A stretch of DNA of 37,951 nucleotides from an uncultured Dorea sp. (GTDB lineage: Bacteria > Bacillota > Clostridia > Lachnospirales > Lachnospiraceae). The number at the start of each line of letters is the position of its first letter. Position 1 is the stretch's first letter. The notes under the pieces are model-generated. The model was not told the origin of the DNA, did not search any database, and saw only the letters and a program-made list of their open reading frames with translations. The translations under genes and the position numbers were made by a program. This document shows, piece by piece, positions 15,461 to 22,524 of the stretch. Where the stretch lies: the NCBI GenBank assembly GCA_947063855.1, contig CAMSTW010000031.1, positions 1 through 37,951 of the forward strand. Reading direction: 5' to 3'.

Positions 15461-17710
15461 TCAGATCTCATACCAGATGATCTCATTTGCCCGAAGGTCA
15501 AGTTCAAAACTTGAGCCGTCACCCTTATACACCGTCGTACTCTGAGGTTCGTAAGTATTATTCACCACGCAGTACTTCCCGTTCTTAATATAAGCGTGGA
15601 CCTCCACGTTATAATTACTGGAAAACCACCGCAAAAGCTCATCCTCCGCACCCGAAGCCCACAGAATCGCCCGGTACAGAAGCCTGCTGTTCTCGAAGCT
15701 GTAGGGAAGCCCGCTGATATACACGCCGCGTCCCTCGCCGAAGGTATTCGCCGCAAGCTGTACTTCCTTATCGCGCTGGCAGATCACGGTCGTCCCGTCT
15801 AATGCGTAGATATTCTTCTTGCCCTCGCCAAAGTCAATCTGCCCCTTGCAATCCCCGGTAATAAAGTGTGCGTGTTCCTCCCAGTTATATTTATCCACAT
15901 TCAGCGTGAATCCGGTCTCTTCCTCCACGCCAAGGACTCCCGACAACTGGAAGAACCTTCCCTGCCACTGGTACGCAGCCGGTTCGCCGACGCCGATGAA
16001 ACCGCCGCCGCGGTGTACGAACCGCTTCACAGCCGTCAGGATCTTTTCATCCTTCCAGTTCTCTCCGCCTGTGTACGCCGTATATGCATCTCCCACGTTC
16101 AGGATTACATCTATATCATCCAGCGCCGCCGGATTCTCCCGGATATCGTCAAAGCTTATGAACTTCACGTCAAAGGGCGCGCCGCTCAGCGCCTCGATAA
16201 CGCCCGCATAGGAATAATTCTGCTTATAATACAACGCATGATGAACCATATGGTTGCCCCATGCCCGCATACGGCCCCAGCTGTTCAGCACTGCAATCTT
16301 CTTGACACAATGAGGCGTCGTCCCCTTGATATTCTCATACAGAACACGGAACTCCCGGCAGACCTCCTCCACATAATCAATAAACTCCGGGAACTCCATT
16401 GCCAGCTTCAGATACCCGCCATAGCCAATCCGGTCGATCGGCTTGCGCAGGATCGCCCGTCTCGCCGTTACCCAGTTCACCTTCGCCTCTTTCACCGGAT
16501 CGCCGCCCTCATGGAAAGTATCCGGGAAAAAGTACGGCAGGAAACGCCCTTCGGTATATCTGACTCCTTCGATATCACTGATCAGTCTGAGCGTGGCTCC
16601 ATTGCCCACACTTCCCACCACCGCGTCCAGCCCGATACTCTTGAATTCATCCATGAACGGCTCCATACCGATCCAGTGATCCCCAAGGAACATCATCGCT
16701 TCTTTTCCGCACTCATGGGTGATATCCACCATCTCCTTCGCCAGCTTCGCGACTTCCCTTCTCTGGAAATCCTGAAAATCACGGAACTCTTTTGACGGTA
16801 CACGGTAGGTATTGTTCATATATCCCTGGTCGATAATATACTCCGGCCGGAACGCATATCCTGCTTCCTTTTCGAACTGCTCTAAGATATAAGGACTGAC
16901 AGAAGCCGAGTAGCCATACCAGTCCACATATTTCTCACGGGCAAACTCATCAAAGATCAGTGTAAACTGATGGAAAAATGTGGTGTAACGTATCACGTCA
17001 ATATGCGGGTTCACTGCAATATATCTCCGCAGACGCTCCATGGAGAACTTCCTCGTCTCAGGCTGACGCACGTCGAAGGTTATCTGCTTCTCCACGTCCT
17101 TCCAGTCGTTCGTCACTGCATTGTACATATGCACCGGATCCCACATGATATATGCGAGAAAGCTTACCGTATAATCATGGAACGCCTCTGCGCCCGTGAT
17201 TACTACGTCGCCGCTCTTCTCCTCATAATGCCAGGCCGGCCCGGCTCCTGCTTCACATGCTGCCTTCTCCGGCACGGATCCCTCACACCTGCCGGCTTCT
17301 GCCTTATATGTCCCGGCGCTTCCTGCGGCAGGCACCACTTTGCCCGTAGTACGGTCAATGACTTCCCACCATCTGCTGATATCGTCCCGGGAATTCACTG
17401 CCAGCATATCCGGATACAGATGATTCATCAGATGGATCCTCAGGGTATCCCCCACCGCATTGTAGAACGGCGTCATGATATACATCTGCTGGATCTCTTC
17501 CGGGTGCGCCTTCGCCCACTCGTTGTCTTTTCGGGTCGTATAGTACGTGGAATAGACCTTCGCATCCACATCTCTTAATTCCTCCGGGTACTCCGTCCCG
17601 TCACAGTCACGGATCGCGTCCGCTCCCCAGCGCTTCACAAGCTCAAGCGTCTCCGGAACCACATCTACATCCGTGGGGATAGTAACCCGGCCTCTCAAAC
17701 AATCGCTCAT
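15461..17710 (-). CDS. lnpA: 1,3-beta-galactosyl-N-acetylhexosamine phosphorylase (GH112)
   Basis: 749 residues from the chosen start. GH112 enzymes cleave Gal-beta-1,3-GlcNAc or Gal-beta-1,3-GalNAc with phosphate, giving Gal-1-P and free HexNAc; they act in the cytoplasm on disaccharides from mucin O-glycans or milk oligosaccharides. The N-terminus RGRVTIPTDVDVVPETLELVKRWGADAIRDCDGTE, the DWYGYSASVSP region, MFLGDHWIGMEP and WVTARRAILRKPIDRIGYGGYL match the family as I know it. The start at 17710 (MSDCLRGRV) has GGAGAGAG just upstream; the frame is open 60 codons further with no ribosome site. A low-complexity Ala/Gly/Glu insert sits at about residues 120-162. There is no signal peptide, as expected. 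It follows the nagB gene by 148 bases. Confidence 0.88.
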   Translation of the reverse strand: MSDCLRGRVTIPTDVDVVPETLELVKRWGADAIRDCDGTEYPEELRDVDAKVYSTYYTTRKDNEWAKAHPEEIQQMYIMTPFYNAVGDTLRIHLMNHLYPDMLAVNSRDDISRWWEVIDRTTGKVVPAAGSAGTYKAEAGRCEGSVPEKAACEAGAGPAWHYEEKSGDVVITGAEAFHDYTVSFLAYIMWDPVHMYNAVTNDWKDVEKQITFDVRQPETRKFSMERLRRYIAVNPHIDVIRYTTFFHQFTLIFDEFAREKYVDWYGYSASVSPYILEQFEKEAGYAFRPEYIIDQGYMNNTYRVPSKEFRDFQDFQRREVAKLAKEMVDITHECGKEAMMFLGDHWIGMEPFMDEFKSIGLDAVVGSVGNGATLRLISDIEGVRYTEGRFLPYFFPDTFHEGGDPVKEAKVNWVTARRAILRKPIDRIGYGGYLKLAMEFPEFIDYVEEVCREFRVLYENIKGTTPHCVKKIAVLNSWGRMRAWGNHMVHHALYYKQNYSYAGVIEALSGAPFDVKFISFDDIRENPAALDDIDVILNVGDAYTAYTGGENWKDEKILTAVKRFVHRGGGFIGVGEPAAYQWQGRFFQLSGVLGVEEETGFTLNVDKYNWEEHAHFITGDCKGQIDFGEGKKNIYALDGTTVICQRDKEVQLAANTFGEGRGVYISGLPYSFENSRLLYRAILWASGAEDELLRWFSSNYNVEVHAYIKNGKYCVVNNTYEPQSTTVYKGDGSSFELDLRANEIIWYEI

Positions 17711-17801
17711 ATCTCTCTCCTTATGTCTTACCGGACAGTCTGTCCTCTCTTTCCTGACATATAATTCTGGATTCCCTCCGGCTCTCTTCTCTGATACAAC
17801 A

Positions 17802-17826
17802 GGGGATACCCCAAAAGGGTATCCCT
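17802..17826. repeat. Hairpin between nagB and the GH112 gene
   Basis: GGGATACCC and GGGTATCCC are separated by 5 bases inside the 148-base gap. There is no U-tract on the minus strand. It may set relative expression of the two genes by RNA processing or stability; this is inference. Confidence 0.45.
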
Positions 17827-17858
17827 TACCAGCCGCAGTCCGTCTGTCCGGTCTCCGG

Positions 17859-18590
17859 TTACTGTGGAATCTTGGACAGCGCCGCGGCATCCGCTACGAT
17901 TGTCACGTCATTATGCATCTGGAGAATAGACGCCGGAACCGCCGGAGTCACCGGCCCAAAGAATGCCTTCGCCACGATATCCGCCTTGTCTTCCCCGCTT
18001 ACGACCACCAGGATCTTCTTCGCACGCATGATGGTCCCGATCCCCATGGTATACGCCTGCTTTGGGACATCATCTGCCGAAGCGAAGAACCTCTTATTCG
18101 CCTCGATGGTACTCTCCTGAAGATCTACACAATGCGTCTCCTTATCAAATACCTCCGCAGGCTCGTTGAATCCGATATGCCCGTTGTGCCCAAGCCCTAG
18201 AAGCTGCAGATCCACTCCGCCAAGAGAACGGATCACTTCCTCATACTGCGCACATTCCTGTTCACTGTCTTCCTTCGTTCCATCCGGAAGATGTGTATTC
18301 TCCGGATCGATATTCACCTTATCAAAAAGATGCTCATGCATAAAATAGTAATAGCTCTGATCGTTCGTCCGCGGAAGTCCCTTGTACTCATCTAAGTTCA
18401 CCGTCTTCACCATAGAGAAATCCAGATCCTTCGCCTGATTCATCTCTACTAATCTCTCGTAGGTCCCGATCGGGGTTGAACCTGTCGCAAGTCCCAACAC
18501 GCAATCCGGCTTCATAATAACCTGCGCCGCGATCACATTCGCCGCCTTCCTGCTCATCTCATTGTAATCTGCCGCCTTGTAAATCTTCAT
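17859..18590 (-). CDS. nagB: Glucosamine-6-phosphate deaminase
   Basis: 243 residues from the internal ATG at 18590. NagB converts glucosamine-6-phosphate to fructose-6-phosphate and ammonia, the entry of amino sugars into glycolysis. Family motifs are GLATGSTPIG (33-42), the catalytic NLDEY (Asp67), GLGHNGHIGFNEP (132-144) and GIGTIMRAKKILVVVSG. The length is exactly that of stand-alone NagB. A perfect AGGAGG (18599-18604) lies 8 bases before this ATG. Upstream, however, the frame stays open for another 247 codons encoding a CBM9-like domain (see the next entry), so both a fusion protein and a free NagB could be made. Confidence 0.93.
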   Translation of the reverse strand: MKIYKAADYNEMSRKAANVIAAQVIMKPDCVLGLATGSTPIGTYERLVEMNQAKDLDFSMVKTVNLDEYKGLPRTNDQSYYYFMHEHLFDKVNIDPENTHLPDGTKEDSEQECAQYEEVIRSLGGVDLQLLGLGHNGHIGFNEPAEVFDKETHCVDLQESTIEANKRFFASADDVPKQAYTMGIGTIMRAKKILVVVSGEDKADIVAKAFFGPVTPAVPASILQMHNDVTIVADAAALSKIPQ

Positions 18591-19331
18591 AAATGCATCC
18601 TCCTGATTATCTTTTCTTGATTCTTCTATATTCACCCTCGTATGAGGAAAATATATGTAATGTCCTGCTTCCCGGCCGCCATCTGCATCATCCCCGCTGA
18701 ATCTGCCCGGTATGTCCATGTTCTTCCCGACCCATACATCCCCGAAATATTCCGGCATGTGAAAGCTTGGAATCTTCGACCGGATCGGGAAACAGGAAGC
18801 GTAATGCTCGATCTCCTTCGTCTCCGATATCTTATAGAAATTACATCTGAACCGGCTCCCCACGCCCAGATTCAGCGGACCGTAGATCCCATCCAGTATC
18901 TCAAGCGGAATACACATCTCAAAACTCCACCGGTCTTCCTCCACCAAAGCAACACATCCAAACGCCGGAAGCTGTTCCTTCGTAAAATACGACCGGTATG
19001 TCCGCCCGCTGCCAAACCCGGCCAGCAGCGCCCCATTCGCGTTGACCTCAAAATTCAGATAAGGCAGAGTCCTGCGGTTCCCATTCTCGTGTTCGAATTG
19101 AAAAAAAGCCTCCATTGCACTGTCTCTGTATACGGGATCCAGTACATTCTCATATGTGCGGAGCGGTTCGCTCTCTTCACATATCATCTTCAGATAGAAC
19201 CCCTTCTCCGGAACAAATCCCAGATACCCGTATGTCTTTGGAATCATCTTCGTTCCCCACAAAAGATATTCCACACGAAAAGGTTCCACACTCTCCAGTT
19301 CATCCTTGCTATTGATCACTTCTACTATCAT
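17859..19331 (-). CDS. CBM9-like carbohydrate-binding domain fused in frame to NagB
   Basis: 490 residues, with no stop between the two parts. Residues about 1-215 resemble the CBM9/DOMON-like proteins of Lachnospiraceae (EYLLWGTKMIPKTYGYLGFV, FEMCIPLEILDG, GSRFRCNFYKISE, FHMPEYFGDV) and have no signal peptide. A linker of about 30 residues that looks like untranslated leader (HTRVNIEESRKDNQEDAF) joins it to NagB. The linker contains the AGGAGG for the internal nagB start, so this was probably once two genes whose first stop was lost. The start at 19331 (MIVEVINSK) has AGAGGG 7 bases upstream; ATGs at 19337 and 19346 are less likely. Whether the fusion is stable, or arises from a base error, is open. 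Confidence 0.7.
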   Translation of the reverse strand: MIVEVINSKDELESVEPFRVEYLLWGTKMIPKTYGYLGFVPEKGFYLKMICEESEPLRTYENVLDPVYRDSAMEAFFQFEHENGNRRTLPYLNFEVNANGALLAGFGSGRTYRSYFTKEQLPAFGCVALVEEDRWSFEMCIPLEILDGIYGPLNLGVGSRFRCNFYKISETKEIEHYASCFPIRSKIPSFHMPEYFGDVWVGKNMDIPGRFSGDDADGGREAGHYIYFPHTRVNIEESRKDNQEDAFMKIYKAADYNEMSRKAANVIAAQVIMKPDCVLGLATGSTPIGTYERLVEMNQAKDLDFSMVKTVNLDEYKGLPRTNDQSYYYFMHEHLFDKVNIDPENTHLPDGTKEDSEQECAQYEEVIRSLGGVDLQLLGLGHNGHIGFNEPAEVFDKETHCVDLQESTIEANKRFFASADDVPKQAYTMGIGTIMRAKKILVVVSGEDKADIVAKAFFGPVTPAVPASILQMHNDVTIVADAAALSKIPQ

Positions 19332-19456
19332 AGGCATCCCTCTCATTCACTGCGACTTCTGCACCTGCCAAATACCCGGGGCCAAAGCTTCATCCATACA
19401 TCACCAGCCTCTGCTGCGCGGGTGGATGCACTGCCGGGCATCAGCCTGGAATACTT

Positions 19457-19484
19457 GTTATAATCTTACTCCTAATGTACCAAA
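19457..19484 (-). promoter_or_regulatory. Candidate promoter for the CBM9-NagB/GH112 operon
   Basis: The minus strand reads TTTGGT, a 16-base spacer, and TATAAC, about 125 bases before the first gene. The rest of 19332-19595 shows no gene; I see no clear catabolite-response element there. Confidence 0.45.
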
Positions 19485-19595
19485 AAAAGAGGGGGAAAGC
19501 AAGGTATAGACTGGGGAAATATACAATAATGAAAAAAAGTCAGGTTTTTCTGCAAATGGGGTTTATTTTCTGCTGGATATGAACTCAGGTATGAT

Positions 19596-19642
19596 AAAAA
19601 AAGACTGCCGTGCCAGTCATAAATCTGACTAACACGGCGGTC
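19596..19642 (-). terminator. Terminator of the rpsF-ssb-rpsR operon
   Basis: GACTGCCGTG (19603-19612) and CACGGCGGTC (19633-19642) pair around an inner short stem. On the minus strand a run of seven U follows directly (19596-19602). Confidence 0.85.
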
Positions 19643-19722
19643 CTTTTATACATATGATGTCCGCTTCATTCTGTACATACGGCGACAGAACGCGCAAAAC
19701 CTTCCTTCTGTATTATAACTCG

Positions 19723-19989
19723 CTACTCCTGTACGTATGGCATCAGGGCGATGTGACGTGCTCTCTTGATCGCTACCGTAAGCGCTCTCTGGTGCTTTGC
19801 ACAGTTGCCTGTGATCCTTCTCGGAAGAATCTTGCCTCTCTCTGAGATGTACTTTCTTAACTTTGCTACATCCTTGTAATCAATCTCGTTATTCTCCTTG
19901 CCGCAGAATACGCATACTTTCTTTCTTCTGCGTCCGCCGCCTCTTCTCTTGAAGCCGCCTTCCGGACGATTGCCTTTATCGTAAGCCAT
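19723..19989 (-). CDS. rpsR: 30S ribosomal protein bS18
   Basis: 88 residues from the ATG at 19989 (MAYDKGNRP), which has AGGAGAG upstream; the frame is open six codons more, to 20007, but that start sits in the ribosome site. The sequence is typical bS18: a basic Gly/Arg-rich N-terminus, [38 protein letters not shown], and a [21 protein letters not shown] end. The cysteines CVFC with GNC suggest the zinc-binding type. bS18 pairs with bS6 on the 30S platform. It is last in rpsF-ssb-rpsR. Confidence 0.97.
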   Translation of the reverse strand: MAYDKGNRPEGGFKRRGGGRRRKKVCVFCGKENNEIDYKDVAKLRKYISERGKILPRRITGNCAKHQRALTVAIKRARHIALMPYVQE

Positions 19990-20010
19990 GATTATCTCTC
20001 CTTTCACTCC

Positions 20011-20463
20011 CTAGTTGAACGGTAATTCCTCATCAATCCCATCCGGGATATTCATGAAGCCGTCACCTGCATCAGATACTGGCGCCGGTGCTGGTGCCGG
20101 TGTGGGCGCGGAACGGAAACTTCCGGCATTGGCATCGCTCACAGCCTTGCTCTCGGCGAACTCTTGCTCTTCGACAACAACCTCTGTCGTATATACCTTC
20201 ACGCCGTCCTTGTTCGTATAGCTTCCTGTCTGAATCCGTCCGGTGATCACTACCTTAAGTCCCTGACGGTAAAATCTCTCCGTATGTTCTGCCTGTCTTC
20301 CAAAAGCCACGCAATTGATAAAATCTGCGGTTGCTTCTCCGTCACGCTTGAACCTGCGGTCAACAGCCAGGGTGAACCGCGCGATTGCCAGCGGATTCTC
20401 TCCCTGTGAATATCTTACTTCCGGATCCCTTGTTAAGCGTCCCATCAAAATTACTTTATTCAT
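20011..20463 (-). CDS. ssb: Single-stranded DNA-binding protein
   Basis: 150 residues. The OB-fold domain covers about 1-105 (MNKVILMGRLTRDPEVRYS, FINCVAFGRQAE, ITGRIQTGSY). A Pro/Ala-rich flexible tail follows and ends in EELPFN, close to the DDDLPF tip through which SSB recruits repair and replication proteins. The stretch APTPAPAPAPV in the tail is a simple repeat. The gene lies between rpsF (21 bases) and rpsR (21 bases), the usual Firmicutes order. Confidence 0.97.
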   Translation of the reverse strand: MNKVILMGRLTRDPEVRYSQGENPLAIARFTLAVDRRFKRDGEATADFINCVAFGRQAEHTERFYRQGLKVVITGRIQTGSYTNKDGVKVYTTEVVVEEQEFAESKAVSDANAGSFRSAPTPAPAPAPVSDAGDGFMNIPDGIDEELPFN

Positions 20464-20484
20464 ATAATTACCTCTACTTCCTGC

Positions 20485-20772
20485 TTATGCTTCCTGTCTA
20501 ACGCATAAATATCTGATCACGTTGTCCATGATGCGGATTCTCTGTTCGATCTCGCCCGGGACATCAGCTTCAGCATCGAAGTGGATGAAATAGTAGTATG
20601 CTTCTCTCATCTTCTGAATCTCGTAAGCCAATCTTCTCTTACCCCATTCATCGACGTCTGAGATCTGGCCGCCGAAGCGCTCTACTAACGCTTTCACCTT
20701 CTCGACTACCTGTGCTCTCTCGTCATCTTCGATCTTTGCACTGACAACAACAGCTAATTCATACTTGTTCAT
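20485..20772 (-). CDS. rpsF: 30S ribosomal protein bS6
   Basis: 95 residues of typical bS6 sequence: MNKYELAVVVSAKIEDDERAQVVEKVKALVERFGGQI, then DEWGKRRLAYEIQKMREAYYYFIHFDA and IRIMDNVIRYLCVR. It binds 16S rRNA together with bS18, encoded two genes downstream. AAGGAGGTG lies upstream of the ATG. It heads the operon and is preceded by a GC-rich leader that could be the bS6-bS18 autoregulatory site. Confidence 0.97.
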   Translation of the reverse strand: MNKYELAVVVSAKIEDDERAQVVEKVKALVERFGGQISDVDEWGKRRLAYEIQKMREAYYYFIHFDAEADVPGEIEQRIRIMDNVIRYLCVRQEA

Positions 20773-20822
20773 GTCGTCTCTGCACCTCCTTCTGGTCTTT
20801 TGGCCCCCGCTCTTCCAGCGCC

Positions 20823-20858
20823 GCCGGCCCGTCCTATAACGGGACCTGCCAACCCGGC
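20823..20858 (-). promoter_or_regulatory. rpsF leader hairpin, candidate bS6-bS18 binding site
   Basis: The leader folds with GCCGG and CCGGC closing a stem, and an inner GTCC-CGTTATA-GGAC hairpin. rpsF leaders in many bacteria carry a stem-loop mimicking the 16S rRNA site for bS6:bS18. Position and CCG-containing loops agree; I could not align it to the published consensus. Confidence 0.4.
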
Positions 20859-20901
20859 TCTCCCCGCGGGAGCAAGGATATCTGCCGTATCTGGCAGATT
20901 C

Positions 20902-20931
20902 ATTGTATCACGGATTAATATGATAGCATAA
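20902..20931 (-). promoter_or_regulatory. Candidate extended -10 promoter for rpsF operon
   Basis: The minus strand reads TTATGC, an 18-base spacer ending in TGA, and TACAAT, giving a leader of about 120 bases. Confidence 0.45.
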
Positions 20932-20944
20932 TATACCAATGGTT

Positions 20945-21139
20945 TCAAGACTTTTTCTTCAAATCCTTTGTGTTTTTTTCGACAAGCTTACGGGCAATCA
21001 TGATCTGATGGCCGCAGCCTGCGCATTTCAGGCGGAAATCTGCCCCCACTCTTAAGATCTCCCATTCCTTGCTGCCGCAGGGATGCGGCTTCTTGAGTGT
21101 TACGATATCGCCGACCTCATATACATAATCATTTCGCAT
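20945..21139 (-). CDS. DUF951 family protein
   Basis: 64 residues from the ATG at 21139, preceded by AGGAGG with a 7-base gap. The sequence YEVGDIVTLKKPHPCGSKEWEILRVGADFRLKCAGCGHQIMIAR matches the small DUF951 family common in Firmicutes. It has one early cysteine (PCGS) and a CAGC pair, suggesting metal binding. The frame is open for 50 further codons upstream, running into the 48-bp repeats; that part has no ribosome site and is rejected. DUF951 genes often sit near rpsF or ychF. The function is not known. Confidence 0.85.
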   Translation of the reverse strand: MRNDYVYEVGDIVTLKKPHPCGSKEWEILRVGADFRLKCAGCGHQIMIARKLVEKNTKDLKKKS

Positions 21140-21227
21140 ACGCAATCCTCCTTCATACCTGCGGCACAGCGCCGCCCGCCGTGCTTCTGCACCATTCTTT
21201 TCCCGCAGATCTGCCGTCACTGCACCG

Positions 21228-21479
21228 CCTGCTCTGTGCACTTCTCGCTCAGCGCACTCCCTGGCATTCACTGCACCTGCTCTGTGCACTTCTTACTCAG
21301 CGCACTCCCTGGCATTCACTGCACCTGCTCTGTGCGCTCCTTACTCAGCGCACTCCCTGCCATTCACTGCGCCTGCTCTGTGCACTTCTTACTCAGCACC
21401 CTCCCTGCCATTCACTGCGCCTGCTCTGTGCGCTCCTTACTCAGCGCCCTCCTTGGCATTCACTGCACCTGCTCTGTAC
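21228..21479. repeat. 48-bp tandem repeat, five units plus part of a sixth
   Basis: CCTGCTCTGTGC-like starts occur at 21228, 21276, 21324, 21372, 21420 and 21468, each exactly 48 bases apart. The last copy overlaps the 3' end and stop of the sortase gene, so the array is extra copies of that 3' end. On the minus strand every unit can be read as ATG, 14 or 15 sense codons ending in E-Q-(A/V)-Q, and TGA directly followed by the next ATG. There are no spacers, leader or cas genes, so this is not CRISPR. Confidence 0.95.
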
Positions 21480-22500
21480 CTTCCTTGACCCGCACTCCGC
21501 GGACTACGAACCGGTGCTCGTCGCTTGCGCTGGTACAGGTTGACAGTGTAACGATTGTATCGCTTGTATTGACCTCGACCCCGGTGTCGTAGAGGGAGAC
21601 TTCCTTCGTCATGTTCAGGAAATTCTGATACTCCTCCTGCGAGGCAAATTCCGTCAGGTAGGTATCCGACGTATCCACCACCTGCCCCATGGAATAGATA
21701 TGGTACTTGATCTCCTGTCCGTCCGGCGTATAGATGTAGAAATACGGATTCGCCTCCCAGAACGCCTTGTCTTCATAGTCCACAAGATGGCGGAACATGG
21801 AGCCGTCCTTCATACGATGACCGTATATGATGGAGTTCTCATCTGTGAAGTTCGGGTTATTGTCCACATTCAGGAAGATTGTTCCCAGGGAATTATCATT
21901 TGCAGAAAATGTCTTATGCAGATACTCCTGGTTATCCTTCCCCTGTACCACCGGATAGTCTATGATCTTCGGCTCCGGGTCAAAACGGATCCACGCTACT
22001 GTGTCCGGATTGATCGCCTTAAGCTCGTCAAAATTCACCTTGGGCGCTCCCTCTTCACCGCCGCCGTCACCGTCTCCAATCGCCAGGTTCTTGATCTTGT
22101 CATACTCGCTCCTGCCGTCATAATATCCCTTGCCGATTGTGAAAAGCTTATATGCCGATACGCAGAATACCGCGATCGCAATGACCAGGATAATGTTGGA
22201 CACTACGCTGCCCTTCCGCTTCTTCCTGCGCCCTCTGTGCCGTGTACTTGCTGCATAGACTTCCTCGTCACCTCCGCTTCGGATGCTCCTGCCATCTGCT
22301 CTCTTACCGCCCGGCGCTATGCTCTTGCCGTCCGGCCGTCTGCCTCCCGAAGCCGTACTCCTTCCATCGGCTCCTCTGCCGCCTGCGCTTCTGCCGTCCG
22401 CCCTCTTACCGCCTGACGGCCCGCTTCTGCCGTCTGCCCTTCTGCTGCCAGCCGCCCTGTCTCTTCCGTCCGCACCTTTACTGCCCTTGATTTCTCCCAT
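21460..22500 (-). CDS. srtB: Class B sortase
   Basis: 346 residues from the ATG at 22500 (MGEIKGSKG), which has AGGTG upstream; a GTG at 22524, right after the previous stop, is the alternative. A long charged cytoplasmic N-terminus with RADGRS-type repeats is followed by one membrane helix (about 99-120) and an extracellular sortase domain. Catalytic residues are visible: His in IIYGHRM, Cys in TLSTCT, Arg in HRFVVRG. The spacing and the extra helix region between His and Cys fit class B. Sortases cleave a sorting motif and attach proteins to peptidoglycan. The SPQTG protein at 28318-32799 is a likely substrate. The stop codon lies in the 48-bp repeat array. Confidence 0.9.
   Translation of the reverse strand: MGEIKGSKGADGRDRAAGSRRADGRSGPSGGKRADGRSAGGRGADGRSTASGGRRPDGKSIAPGGKRADGRSIRSGGDEEVYAASTRHRGRRKKRKGSVVSNIILVIAIAVFCVSAYKLFTIGKGYYDGRSEYDKIKNLAIGDGDGGGEEGAPKVNFDELKAINPDTVAWIRFDPEPKIIDYPVVQGKDNQEYLHKTFSANDNSLGTIFLNVDNNPNFTDENSIIYGHRMKDGSMFRHLVDYEDKAFWEANPYFYIYTPDGQEIKYHIYSMGQVVDTSDTYLTEFASQEEYQNFLNMTKEVSLYDTGVEVNTSDTIVTLSTCTSASDEHRFVVRGVRVKEGTEQVQ
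22275..22473 (-). repeat. Degenerate 30-36-bp coding repeats in the sortase N-terminus
   Basis: About six degenerate copies of a 10-12-residue unit RSxxSGGKRADG encode the cytoplasmic tail of the sortase. The tail is rich in Arg, Gly and Ser, so it is probably unstructured. Confidence 0.7.
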
Positions 22501-22524
22501 ATCTGTCACCTCTGTCCGTTTCAC

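Noticed and set aside
15866..16795. 309-codon plus-strand frame opposite the GH112 gene
   Set aside because: Antisense shadow of a clear GH112 enzyme; no family resemblance and no start signal.
20945..21289. N-terminally longer form of the DUF951 protein
   Set aside because: The extra 50 codons run into the 48-bp repeats and the AGGAGG site marks the start at 21139.
21228..21479. Regular 48-bp repeats resembling a CRISPR array
   Set aside because: The whole 48-base unit repeats with no variable spacers, no cas genes are near, and the unit is a copy of the sortase 3' end.
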